Shown here: positions 1-5,600 of the stretch, one piece after another
How the letters are laid out: every line of letters begins with the position of its first letter
Position numbering within the stretch: the stretch's first letter is position 1
From: Spartobacteria bacterium
Lineage (GTDB): Bacteria; Verrucomicrobiota; Verrucomicrobiia; Chthoniobacterales; UBA10450
Assembly: GCA_003445855.1 (NCBI GenBank)
Contig: DMCG01000222.1
Coordinates: 1-5,644 of the forward strand
Reading direction: 5' to 3'
Length of the DNA stretch: 5,644 nt
The notes under the pieces: model-generated
What the model saw: the letters and a program-made list of their open reading frames with translations, nothing else
Databases searched by the model: none
Told to the model about the DNA's origin: nothing
Program-made: the position numbers and the translations under genes

Positions 1-235
1 GACTGCTTTTATCGAGCTGCTGTCCAAGATCGACATTTTTGATTTTGAAGGTCGGCGTTTTCTGCATCCCGGCGAGAGCCCCATCGACAGATTGAAAACG
101 GGTCCGGTAAAAATAAGTGCAGAGCGCGAGGTGCAATCCCAGCGAAACGATCAATCCAAACCAAAGCCAACTGCGCTGTTTGCTGCCTTTTAAAAGCGCG
201 TCGTATTCAAGATAATCAAACTCGGAAACTCGCAT
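1..235 (-). CDS. Hypothetical membrane-anchored protein, N-terminal part (runs off the left edge)
   Basis: I do not recognise this protein. Reading leftward from the ATG at 235-233 gives 78 intact codons with no stop before the window edge. Residues 1-22 are polar, residues 23-43 form one hydrophobic span (starting WLWFGLIVSLG and ending in CTYFY), and RTR follows. From about residue 56 it continues as a soluble region with TPTFKIKNVDL. This suggests one N-terminal anchor with a large domain outside the membrane. The span contains S31-x3-H35, the SxxxH pattern known from TonB and TolA anchors, so a TonB-like or other envelope role is possible but unproven. A weak GGAA lies 7 nt before the ATG. 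The gene begins 37 nt after the panB stop and is probably last, or not far from last, in the leftward operon. The C-terminal domain that would decide its function is missing. Confidence 0.7.
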   Translation of the reverse strand, partial: MRVSEFDYLEYDALLKGSKQRSWLWFGLIVSLGLHLALCTYFYRTRFQSVDGALAGMQKTPTFKIKNVDLGQQLDKSS

Positions 236-272
236 CGTTTCATTCCAACAAACCGGCAGTGCGGCGAAAATG

Positions 273-1034
273 TCAAACGACCGCGCCGCCCGCGCGCGTC
301 CGATCGACAAACGCGGCAACCGCGCGACGAATCTCGTCCGCCACCCGCGCCTCGGGGGAAACAAACTTGGGCGTGAACCAGGGAAACAAACCGATCAAAT
401 CGTGCGTAACCAAAATTTGTCCGTCACAATGTTCCCCCGAGCCGATGCCGATGGTCGGGATACCGATCGCGTTCGTGATTTGTTCGGCAAGGTCGGCAAT
501 CACAATTTCCAAAACGACCGAAAACGCGCCCGCTTTTTCCACCGCGCGCGCATCAGCCATCAGCGCTTCGGCTTCGGATTGCGTCCGGCCTTTCACTTTG
601 TAGCCGCCTTCCTCGCGCACGCTTTGCGGCAACATGCCAATGTGCGCCATGAACGGAATCCCCGCCTGCGTGATCGCTTCGATTTGCGCGACATGACTGG
701 CGCCGCCTTCGAGTTTCACCGCTTGCGCGCCAACATCGACAAATCGTTTTGCTGTCGCCACCGCCTGCTCAGGCGTGTCGTAGGTATGAATCGGCATGTC
801 GGCCACGAGCAACGCGCGTTTGACCGCGCGCGCGACCGCGCGCGTGTGATGCAGCATTTCTTCGAGCGTCACTCGAGTGGTGTCTTCGTACCCGAGCACC
901 ACCATGCCAAGCGAATCGCCCACCAGGATAATGTCGATCCCGCTTTCATCGAGCAAACGCGCCGTCGGATAATCGTAGGCCGTAAGCGCGGTAATTTTTT
1001 CGCCGCGCTTTTTCATTTCGCGAAAATCTTTCAT
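273..1034 (-). CDS. panB: 3-methyl-2-oxobutanoate hydroxymethyltransferase (ketopantoate hydroxymethyltransferase)
   Basis: PanB transfers a hydroxymethyl group from 5,10-methylenetetrahydrofolate to 2-oxoisovalerate, giving ketopantoate, the first committed step of pantothenate and CoA synthesis, in the cytosol. The 253-residue protein is a full-length single TIM-barrel enzyme. It shows ITALTAYDY near the N-terminus, the metal ligand D40 in VGDSLGM, a second metal ligand D79 in ADMP, E109 in KLEGG, GGYKVKGR at 143-150 and the proposed catalytic E176 in VLEIV. All four acidic residues sit exactly five positions before those of E. coli PanB (45, 84, 114, 181). DGQILVTHD lies in the C-terminal third. 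I chose ATG 1034 because GGTGA lies 5 nt upstream. An in-frame GTG at 1043 overlaps the folK stop as GTGA and would add three residues. Either way it is coupled to folK. The folate cofactor links it logically to that neighbour. Confidence 0.97.
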   Translation of the reverse strand: MKDFREMKKRGEKITALTAYDYPTARLLDESGIDIILVGDSLGMVVLGYEDTTRVTLEEMLHHTRAVARAVKRALLVADMPIHTYDTPEQAVATAKRFVDVGAQAVKLEGGASHVAQIEAITQAGIPFMAHIGMLPQSVREEGGYKVKGRTQSEAEALMADARAVEKAGAFSVVLEIVIADLAEQITNAIGIPTIGIGSGEHCDGQILVTHDLIGLFPWFTPKFVSPEARVADEIRRAVAAFVDRTRAGGAVV

Positions 1035-1039
1035 TGAGA

Positions 1040-1540
1040 TCACCAGTCCTTCGTCAGGCGAACCACTTTATCCGATTCATCAAGCTGTGCGAGCAACTCG
1101 CGGACGGTCTTCGCCTGCCTCGGCAGGATCAGATCCGGCCGGATCTCCGCGAGCGGAGCGAGCACAAATTTTCTCAAATGCATTCGCGGATGCGGCAACT
1201 GCAATTTTTCATTGTCGATCTTGCGATCGCCAAAATAGAGAAGATCGAGATCGATCGTGCGCGATTTATTTCGCTCATGCCTGGGTTCGCGACCGAGCGA
1301 AGCTTCAATCGCGCGCAGTTCGTTAATGAGATCGGCGGGAGCGTCCTCGTATTCAAATTCGATCACTGCGTTTAAAAATTTTCCCATGCCCGGTTCGCAA
1401 CCGATCGGCTCGGTTTCGTAAATCGCCGAAGAAAGAATTGGCGACGCGACGCCGGCAAGATCGACAATCGCTCTTCGTGCCGCGCGCAAATTTTCCAGCC
1501 GATCACCCACATTCGATCCGAGTGCGACGCCTGTTCTCAT
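1040..1540 (-). CDS. folK: 2-amino-4-hydroxy-6-hydroxymethyldihydropteridine pyrophosphokinase (HPPK)
   Basis: FolK transfers pyrophosphate from ATP to 6-hydroxymethyl-7,8-dihydropterin, the step before dihydropteroate synthase in folate synthesis. The 166-residue protein is a complete stand-alone HPPK, close to the usual 155-170. Visible signatures are ALGSNVGDR (6-14), YETEPIG (41-47), FLNAVIEFE (55-63), the nucleotide and magnesium site R94-TIDLDLL with D97 and D99, and LPHPRMHLRKFVLAPL starting at 115 with H117. D97, D99 and H117 match E. coli D95, D97 and H115 with a constant offset of two. I chose ATG 1540. The frame stays open to a TTG at 1564, but that extension (METCATFI) is encoded by the repeat at 1548-1607. 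No good ribosome binding site precedes the ATG; the bases there are repeat hairpin followed by ATTTATT. The gene follows dapB by 63 nt and runs into panB. Confidence 0.96.
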   Translation of the reverse strand: MRTGVALGSNVGDRLENLRAARRAIVDLAGVASPILSSAIYETEPIGCEPGMGKFLNAVIEFEYEDAPADLINELRAIEASLGREPRHERNKSRTIDLDLLYFGDRKIDNEKLQLPHPRMHLRKFVLAPLAEIRPDLILPRQAKTVRELLAQLDESDKVVRLTKDW

Positions 1541-1547
1541 AATAAAT

Positions 1548-1607
1548 GTGGCGCAAGTTTCCAACTTGCGATCTTGAGATTCGCAACTTGGAAAGTTGCG
1601 CCACTAC
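1548..1607. repeat. Two-armed inverted repeat (REPIN-like) between dapB and folK
   Basis: The left arm (1548-1570) reads GTGG, an 8-bp stem (CGCAAGTT/AACTTGCG) and a TCC loop. The right arm (1582-1604) is its inverted copy with stem CGCAACTT/AAGTTGCG. The arms match at 21 of 23 positions, and the two differences form one swapped base pair, so both hairpins stay perfect. The spacer is 12 nt (1571-1581 plus edge bases, depending on how the stem is drawn). The outer GTGG/CCAC ends also pair. Read leftward, the right end is GTAGTGGC, whose TAG is the dapB stop. The left end is 7 nt from the folK ATG. It fills the gap almost completely. There is no T-run, so it does not look like an ordinary intrinsic terminator. 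It could stabilise or attenuate the transcript. Confidence 0.9.
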
Positions 1608-2287
1608 AGCCCCAGCACATCTTGCATCGAGTAAAGCCCCGGCGGTTTTCCGATGATCCATTGCGCGGCACGCAACGCGCCGCGCGCAAAAATTTCGCGG
1701 CTGCTGGCGCGATGCGTCAGCTCCAATCGCTCGCCCGGCCCGGCAAAGACGACCGTGTGCTCGCCCACCACATCACCCTCGCGAATCGATCGCGTCGGGA
1801 CTTCGTTGTCGATCTTTCGCGCTTTCTTCAAAATTTCGGCGAGCGTTTTCGCCGTTCCGCTCGGCGCGTCTTTCTTCATGCGATGGTGCGTCTCGATAAT
1901 TTCGAGACCAAACTCGTCGCCGAGAATTTCCGCGGCGTTATGCGTCAGGGCAAAAAGTGCGTTGACGCCGATGCTAAAGTTCGATGCGAAGACGATCGGC
2001 ACCGATTGACCCGCCTTTTCGATTTCCTGGCGCTGCGCTGTCGAATGTCCAGTCGTGCCGATGACGAGTGGTTGTCGATGTTGTAATGCCGCGCGGCAAA
2101 TCTCCTCGATCGCGTCGGCATGACTGAAATCGATTGCGACATCGCAATTCTTCATGGCGGGCTCAATCGCGTCGCCAAGATCACATTGCGCGACGATTTC
2201 GATGTCCGACGCGCGGCTGGCAAGATCGACAATCGTCTTTCCCATGCGACCGGCGGCACCGATCAACAAGACGCGTAGCGTCTTCAT
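1604..2287 (-). CDS. dapB: 4-hydroxy-tetrahydrodipicolinate reductase
   Basis: DapB reduces the DapA product to tetrahydrodipicolinate with NAD(P)H, in the diaminopimelate branch of lysine and peptidoglycan synthesis. The N-terminal Rossmann part shows GAAGRMG (10-16), the D53-F-S strand, GTTGH (77-81) and SNFSIGVN (102-109). The C-terminal catalytic and tetramerisation part has ETHHRMKKDAPSGTA starting at 132, with H134 and K138 equivalent to E. coli H159 and K163. It then has REGDVVGEHTVVF and ends in LYSMQDVLGL, the usual family C-terminus. At 227 residues it is shorter than E. coli DapB (273). The shortening is mostly between the nucleotide site and DFS, where the linker is only about 15 residues. 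ATG 2287 overlaps the dapA stop as ATGA, so translation is probably coupled. The stop is a TAG supplied by the repeat that follows. Confidence 0.97.
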   Translation of the reverse strand: MKTLRVLLIGAAGRMGKTIVDLASRASDIEIVAQCDLGDAIEPAMKNCDVAIDFSHADAIEEICRAALQHRQPLVIGTTGHSTAQRQEIEKAGQSVPIVFASNFSIGVNALFALTHNAAEILGDEFGLEIIETHHRMKKDAPSGTAKTLAEILKKARKIDNEVPTRSIREGDVVGEHTVVFAGPGERLELTHRASSREIFARGALRAAQWIIGKPPGLYSMQDVLGL

Positions 2288-3162
2288 TTCGCGCGCTCGA
2301 ATGCTTCGATTGTTTTGCGCAAACGCGTCTGATTCGTCTCGCTCATCTCGCACAACGGCAGACGCACTTCGCCCGACATCGCGCCGCGCCAGCTAAGCGC
2401 AGTTTTTACCGGGACCGGGTTCGGCTCGATGAATAGATCCTTGAAGAGCGGGAACAATTGTCGATGTGATTTTGCCGCCGATTTTACATCGCCGGATTCA
2501 TAGGCGCGAACGAGCGCGCAAACTTCCGCAGGAAATAAATTCGAAGCTACGCTGACAACTCCGACCGCGCCGACAGCCATGAAGGGCAGCGTGAGCGAAT
2601 CATCGCCGCTCAGGATCGTGAATTCGTCAGGCAAACGCGCACACAATTCGCTCACGCGTTCGACACTTCCGCTCGCTTCTTTGATCGAGACAATGTTTCG
2701 GCATTCGCTGGCGAGTCGCACAACGGTGTCCGGCAAAATATCCACGCCGCAACGGCCGGGAATGTTGTAGAGCATGATCGGCAGCCTTGTTTCACGCGCA
2801 ATGGTTTGAAAATGGCGGAAGAGTCCCTCCTGGCTCGGCTTATTGTAATAAGGCGCAACGAGAAGCGCGCCATCGGCGCCGAGTTTTTCGGTCATTTTCG
2901 TGTCCGCCACCGCGTGATGAGTGGCGTTCGATCCCGTGCCGGCCAGCACCACGCAGCGTTTCTTTGCGACTGTGACTGCAAGCCGGACCACTTGTTCGCG
3001 TTCATCGTGCGAAAGCGTGGGCGATTCACCGGTCGTGCCGACTGCAACGATCCCGGTGATGCCGGCAGCGATCTGCGCTTCGATTAATTTTTCGAACGCA
3101 GCAACGTCAATCGCGCCATTTCGAAATGGGGTGACAAGCGCCGTGAACGTGCCGCGAAACAT
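2284..3162 (-). CDS. dapA: 4-hydroxy-tetrahydrodipicolinate synthase
   Basis: DapA condenses pyruvate with aspartate semialdehyde, the first committed step towards diaminopimelate and lysine. The protein has 292 residues, the same as E. coli DapA. Family marks are GTFTALVTPF (4-13), GTTGESPTLS (42-51) with the T43-T44 site, PYYNKPSQEG (104-113), YNIPGR (132-137) with catalytic Y132 and substrate-binding R137, and SIKEAS with Schiff-base lysine K161. I chose ATG 3162. The frame stays open another 33 codons to a TTG at 3261, but that stretch is repeat and dapF 3' end and has no family counterpart. The ATG follows the repeat at 3172-3236 by 9 nt and has no clear Shine-Dalgarno sequence. The 3' end overlaps dapB by 4 nt. 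Lysine feedback inhibition is common in Gram-negative DapA but cannot be judged here. Confidence 0.97.
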   Translation of the reverse strand: MFRGTFTALVTPFRNGAIDVAAFEKLIEAQIAAGITGIVAVGTTGESPTLSHDEREQVVRLAVTVAKKRCVVLAGTGSNATHHAVADTKMTEKLGADGALLVAPYYNKPSQEGLFRHFQTIARETRLPIMLYNIPGRCGVDILPDTVVRLASECRNIVSIKEASGSVERVSELCARLPDEFTILSGDDSLTLPFMAVGAVGVVSVASNLFPAEVCALVRAYESGDVKSAAKSHRQLFPLFKDLFIEPNPVPVKTALSWRGAMSGEVRLPLCEMSETNQTRLRKTIEAFERAK

Positions 3163-3171
3163 TTCAGAATT

Positions 3172-3236
3172 GTAGAGGCGGCTGTCCTCAGCCGCAATAG
3201 ACGCAATCGCTGCGCTCGCCGCGGCGAGCGCCCTAC
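3172..3236. repeat. Two-armed inverted repeat (REPIN-like, GC-rich subtype) between dapF and dapA
   Basis: The left arm (3172-3195) is GTAG-AG, a 7-bp stem GCGGCTG/CAGCCGC and a TCCT loop. The right arm, read leftward from 3236 to 3212, is GTAG-G, an 8-bp stem GCGCTCGC/GCGAGCGC and a CGCG loop; the stem and loop together form a perfect 20-nt palindrome. The spacer is 16 nt (3196-3211). The outer TGTAG/CTACA ends pair. The arms share the head but differ in stem and loop, unlike the copy at 1548. The right-hand GTAG contains the dapF stop, and the left end lies 9 nt from the dapA ATG. The layout fits a REP doublet. Loss of part of the downstream message is possible but untested, and no terminator T-run is present. 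Confidence 0.85.
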
Positions 3237-4036
3237 AGCTCGATCGTTCCTTCGAAAACAAACTCGGCCGGGCCAGTCAGCGTGACGTCACGAAAATTTT
3301 CGCCGGCACGTTTGAATCCGACAGTTAACTCGCTGCCGCTGCGCACGATGACGCCGATCGGACCGTCGGCAGTTTCGGTTGCGGCAAAAATGAGCGCACT
3401 CGCGACCACGCCGGTCCCGCAAGCCAGTGTTTCATTTTCCACGCCACGTTCATAAGTGCGGATGGCAATATTTTTCGTTCCGCGTTTTTCGATGAAATTT
3501 ACGTTTGCGCCTTTGGGCGAAAACATTTGGTGATGACGAATGGCCGCGCCGTCCCGCCGTACATCGACATCGTCAATTTGTGTGACCGGAACGACCACAT
3601 GCGGTACTCCGCTATTGATGAAATGGACGGTTTTGCTCGCATCCCCGACGCGCAGCGCGACATTTAATCGCAAATCGGTCGGCTCACTCAAGTGCAGCGT
3701 TACCAGCTCATGGTGAAGCTCCGCGCCGATTACGCCGGCTGGAGTTTCAAAGGAAATCTTTCCCGGCGCGCCCGCGACTTTATTCGCAAAACGCGCGAAG
3801 CAACGTGCGCCGTTGCCGCACATTTCCGCTTCACCGCCGTCGCTGTTAAAATAGCGCATCCGAAAATCCGACCCGTTCCGCGCTTTTTCCAGCAGCAAAA
3901 TTCCATCCGCGCCGATGCCGCGGTGGCGATCGCAAATGCGCGCGATCTGAGCGGAATTTAAACGAACGTCGCCCGCACGATTGTCGATCATGACGAAATC
4001 GTTTCCGGCGCCGTTCATTTTCGTGAAACGCACCAT
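3233..4036 (-). CDS. dapF: Diaminopimelate epimerase
   Basis: DapF converts LL- to meso-diaminopimelate without cofactor, using two cysteines as acid and base. Its product feeds peptidoglycan cross-linking and lysine. The 267-residue protein shows MNGAGNDF (7-14), GADGILLL (42-49), FNSDGGEAEMCGNGARCFA at 63-81 with catalytic C73 (same number as in E. coli), NSGVPHVV (141-148), GANVNF (176-181), and ENETLACGTGVVAS starting at 200 with the second catalytic C206. Both halves of the pseudo-twofold epimerase fold are therefore present. I chose ATG 4036, 6 residues before KMNGAGN, as in relatives. The frame is open to a TTG at 4072, but the extra 12 residues are not family-like. It is the first gene of the leftward train, with a divergent gene beyond. 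DapF is needed in both the succinylase and DapL routes, so the window does not show which one operates. Confidence 0.97.
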   Translation of the reverse strand: MVRFTKMNGAGNDFVMIDNRAGDVRLNSAQIARICDRHRGIGADGILLLEKARNGSDFRMRYFNSDGGEAEMCGNGARCFARFANKVAGAPGKISFETPAGVIGAELHHELVTLHLSEPTDLRLNVALRVGDASKTVHFINSGVPHVVVPVTQIDDVDVRRDGAAIRHHQMFSPKGANVNFIEKRGTKNIAIRTYERGVENETLACGTGVVASALIFAATETADGPIGVIVRSGSELTVGFKRAGENFRDVTLTGPAEFVFEGTIEL

Positions 4037-4113
4037 GAACTTTCGTCTAGCACACTCTGCCGGGAAAGCCAACCGCCGTTGCCAGCTGCGGATTTGGCGT
4101 TTACTTGTCCCTC
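4037..4113. promoter_or_regulatory. Divergent intergenic region with presumed promoters for dapF and the secreted-protein gene
   Basis: This 77-bp gap separates the two leftmost start codons of divergent genes, so it should hold both promoters unless transcription starts inside the opposite gene. Leftward there is a TTGGCT, 17 nt, TAGACG pair with an upstream TG, ending only about 10 nt before the dapF ATG. Rightward there is TTGCCA (4079-4084) and a TTTACT (4100-4105) with a short 15-nt spacer. Both are weak matches and would give almost leaderless messages. I therefore support the region but neither promoter. No operator palindrome or riboswitch fold (including a lysine element) fits in the space. 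Confidence 0.35.
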
Positions 4114-4869
4114 GTGAAAATAGTGATGGCGTGGGCTTTGATCGTGACTCTTGGCCTCACCATGCGCGCATCTTTCGCTGAAGATTGCAACGGGTTGATT
4201 CTCGAGCAGATCAAACAAATGCCACAAGGTGGTCGTTATTCCGTATCGCGTTTCGCCAAGATCCGCTTGCAATCCGCGGCGCACTTCGAATCGGGAAAAT
4301 TTTTTATTCTCCCGTCGGCGCCCTATCCAAGTTTTTGTTCAGGCGCGACCTATCTCGTATTTATCAGAACCATCGAGACGCTGCGCGCACGCGGAGAATT
4401 GTATCTCGATTTCGCCACTCTCGAGCAGCTCATCATTCGTGATCAACACGATGGCGAAGGTATTTGGGGCCGTTGGAACGCCAACGGACCGGGGACAGCC
4501 CGACTCTTTCGCGAACTGAGGCTTGGCCGAAACTTCGACAATTTTAGCGAAGCGCGGCCCGGCGATTTTATGAAAATATTCTGGTCGCGGCAGGTGGGCA
4601 GAAGCGAGCACGGACATTCCACGATTTTTCTCGGAATGGAGAACCGGCTCGGCGTGGAATATGTCCGCTACTGGTCGAGCAACGTTCCGTCGGGTTACGG
4701 AGAGAAAATTGTCCCGCGGAACAAGATCGCCTCCGCAATTTTCTCGCGGCTCGAGACGCCGGCCAATCTATCGCGCATCGCCTCCGCGCCGGAGGTCGAT
4801 TCTTATCTCGCATCGCTCCTGCGGAAACGCTCCAGCTTCGTCGAGGCCACGCAAAAATGCGGTCTATAA
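4114..4869 (+). CDS. Secreted protein with NlpC/P60-like cysteine peptidase features
   Basis: I do not recognise the family by name. From GTG 4114 it has 251 residues. MKIVMAWALIVTLGLTMRASFA (22 residues, described here as a K at 2 and a hydrophobic core 4-17) is a good Sec signal peptide with likely cleavage after A22. The mature part has C75-SGATYLVF, which resembles the nucleophile helix of NlpC/P60 and CHAP enzymes. It also has R148-PGD-F, then E-H-G-H168-STIFLG, resembling the PGD...H-x-G strand pair with the general-base histidine. N190 in YWSSN could be the third residue. Between C75 and the PGD is a roughly 70-residue stretch with DGEGIWGRWNANGPGT, longer than usual. C25 and C249 could form a disulfide. 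A cell-wall amidase or peptidase role is inference. Alternative starts are TTG 4105 and ATG 4126; GTG is preferred for the lysine in the signal peptide. Its 3' end overlaps queE. Confidence 0.75.
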   Translation: MKIVMAWALIVTLGLTMRASFAEDCNGLILEQIKQMPQGGRYSVSRFAKIRLQSAAHFESGKFFILPSAPYPSFCSGATYLVFIRTIETLRARGELYLDFATLEQLIIRDQHDGEGIWGRWNANGPGTARLFRELRLGRNFDNFSEARPGDFMKIFWSRQVGRSEHGHSTIFLGMENRLGVEYVRYWSSNVPSGYGEKIVPRNKIASAIFSRLETPANLSRIASAPEVDSYLASLLRKRSSFVEATQKCGL

Positions 4870-5543
4870 TTGTTCAGCATTCCAAGCGAGTGAGCGAAAA
4901 AACGCTGACCATCAACGAGATTTATCAATCGATCCAGGGCGAGAGCACCTGGGCCGGGCAGCGTTGTGTTTTTGTGCGGCTGACTTTCTGCAATTTGCGC
5001 TGCAATTACTGCGACACCGAGTACGCGTTTTACGAAGGCAAAAAGCAGACGCTGAATGAGATTGTCGATCTTGTCGCGGCGTTTAATTGTCCGCTCGTCG
5101 AGATCACCGGCGGCGAGCCGCTGCTGCAAAAAAATGTGCTGCCGTTGATGTCGATGTTGGCGGACGCAGGTCACACGGTTTTGCTCGAGACCAGCGGCGC
5201 GCACGATATCTCGAAAGTCGATCCGCGCGTGCATCGGATCATGGATTTGAAAACGCCGGGCAGCGGCGAAGTCGAACGGAATCTTTGGTCGAACATCGAC
5301 CATCTCACTTTGCTCGACGAAGTGAAATTCGTGGTCGGCTCGCGTGAAGATTACGAATGGTCATGCGAAAAAGTTCAGCGCTTCAATTTATCGAAGCGCT
5401 GTCACGCTGTGCTGTTCTCCCCAATTTTTGGCCGCATCGATCCGCGCCAAATCGTGGAATGGATTTTGGCGGACCAACTCGACGTTCGTTTTCAATTGCA
5501 GATGCACAAGTTCATCTGGACGCCGACGCAGCGCGGCGTGTGA
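4857..5543 (+). CDS. queE: 7-carboxy-7-deazaguanine synthase (radical SAM)
   Basis: QueE rearranges 6-carboxy-5,6,7,8-tetrahydropterin to 7-carboxy-7-deazaguanine with a 4Fe-4S cluster and S-adenosylmethionine, on the way to preQ0 and queuosine. The 228-residue protein shows NEIYQSIQGES (20-30), a standard cluster motif CNLRCNYC with C45, C49 and C52, D53-T54 just after it (the family's magnesium site), EITGGEP (82-88) for SAM binding, ETSGA (111-115) and a C-terminal VRFQLQMHKFIW typical of QueE. I placed the start at ATG 4857, which has GAGG 10 nt upstream and overlaps the previous gene by 13 nt. A GTG at 4890 would give MSEKTLTINEIYQ, which also looks family-like and is a real alternative. 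Overlap suggests coupling to the secreted-protein gene, though no functional link is evident. QueC, QueD or FolE partners are not fully in the window. Confidence 0.95.
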   Translation: MRSIIVQHSKRVSEKTLTINEIYQSIQGESTWAGQRCVFVRLTFCNLRCNYCDTEYAFYEGKKQTLNEIVDLVAAFNCPLVEITGGEPLLQKNVLPLMSMLADAGHTVLLETSGAHDISKVDPRVHRIMDLKTPGSGEVERNLWSNIDHLTLLDEVKFVVGSREDYEWSCEKVQRFNLSKRCHAVLFSPIFGRIDPRQIVEWILADQLDVRFQLQMHKFIWTPTQRGV

Positions 5544-5545
5544 GC

Positions 5546-5600
5546 GTGGCACGGGCTTCCAGCCCGTGAATGAAAACCATCGGCAGGATGCCGATGCCAC
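5546..5600. repeat. Two-armed inverted repeat (REPIN-like) after queE
   Basis: The left arm (5546-5568) is GTGG, an 8-bp stem CACGGGCT/AGCCCGTG and a TCC loop. The right arm (5578-5600), inverted, is GTGG, stem CATCGGCA/TGCCGATG and TCC. The spacer is 9 nt. The arms match at 17 of 23 positions, and all six differences form three compensated base pairs. Head, stem length and loop are the same as in the copy at 1548-1607, so they are one family. It begins 2 nt after the queE TGA. No T-run follows. In the frames crossing it, the translations contain GTGFQPVN, RQDADAT and TGWKPVPR, peptides I recall as common spurious ORF tails in soil bacterial genomes with such repeats. Confidence 0.9.

Noticed and set aside
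270..1037. A 255-codon open frame on the plus strand fully opposite panB, and similar shorter frames opposite folK, dapB, dapA and dapF
   Set aside because: They are GC-rich antisense shadows, with histidine/arginine-rich translations, no family resemblance and no start signal. The minus-strand genes carry full catalytic motifs.
1114..1127. Small hairpin CCTGCC/GGCAGG inside folK, similar in look to a repeat arm
   Set aside because: There is no GTGG or GTAG head, and the loop is only 2 nt. It lies in normal coding sequence.
1131..1146. Perfect 16-nt palindrome AGATCCGGCCGGATCT
   Set aside because: It lies inside folK encoding the conserved IRPDLILP region, with no head, loop or partner arm, so codon content explains it.
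1541..1564. Upstream TTG start for folK at 1564 adding METCATFI
   Set aside because: These codons lie mostly in the repeat arm; HPPK proteins begin a few residues before ALGSN, matching ATG 1540.
3163..3261. Upstream TTG start for dapA at 3261 adding 33 residues
   Set aside because: The extension is the translation of the repeat plus the antiparallel-free 3' end of dapF in another frame; DapA from ATG 3162 has exactly the family length.
4037..4072. Upstream TTG start for dapF at 4072 adding 12 residues
   Set aside because: DapF proteins begin just before KMNGAGNDF, and the ATG at 4036 fits; the added residues show no family pattern.
4037..4113. Lysine riboswitch or other leader element before dapF
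   Set aside because: The gap is 77 bp, too short for a lysine riboswitch (about 170 nt), and no conserved core or fold could be seen.
5546..5600. Intrinsic terminator after queE
   Set aside because: Both hairpins are strong, but neither is followed by a T-run on either strand, and the paired inverted design fits the repeat family better. Some terminator-like effect is not excluded.
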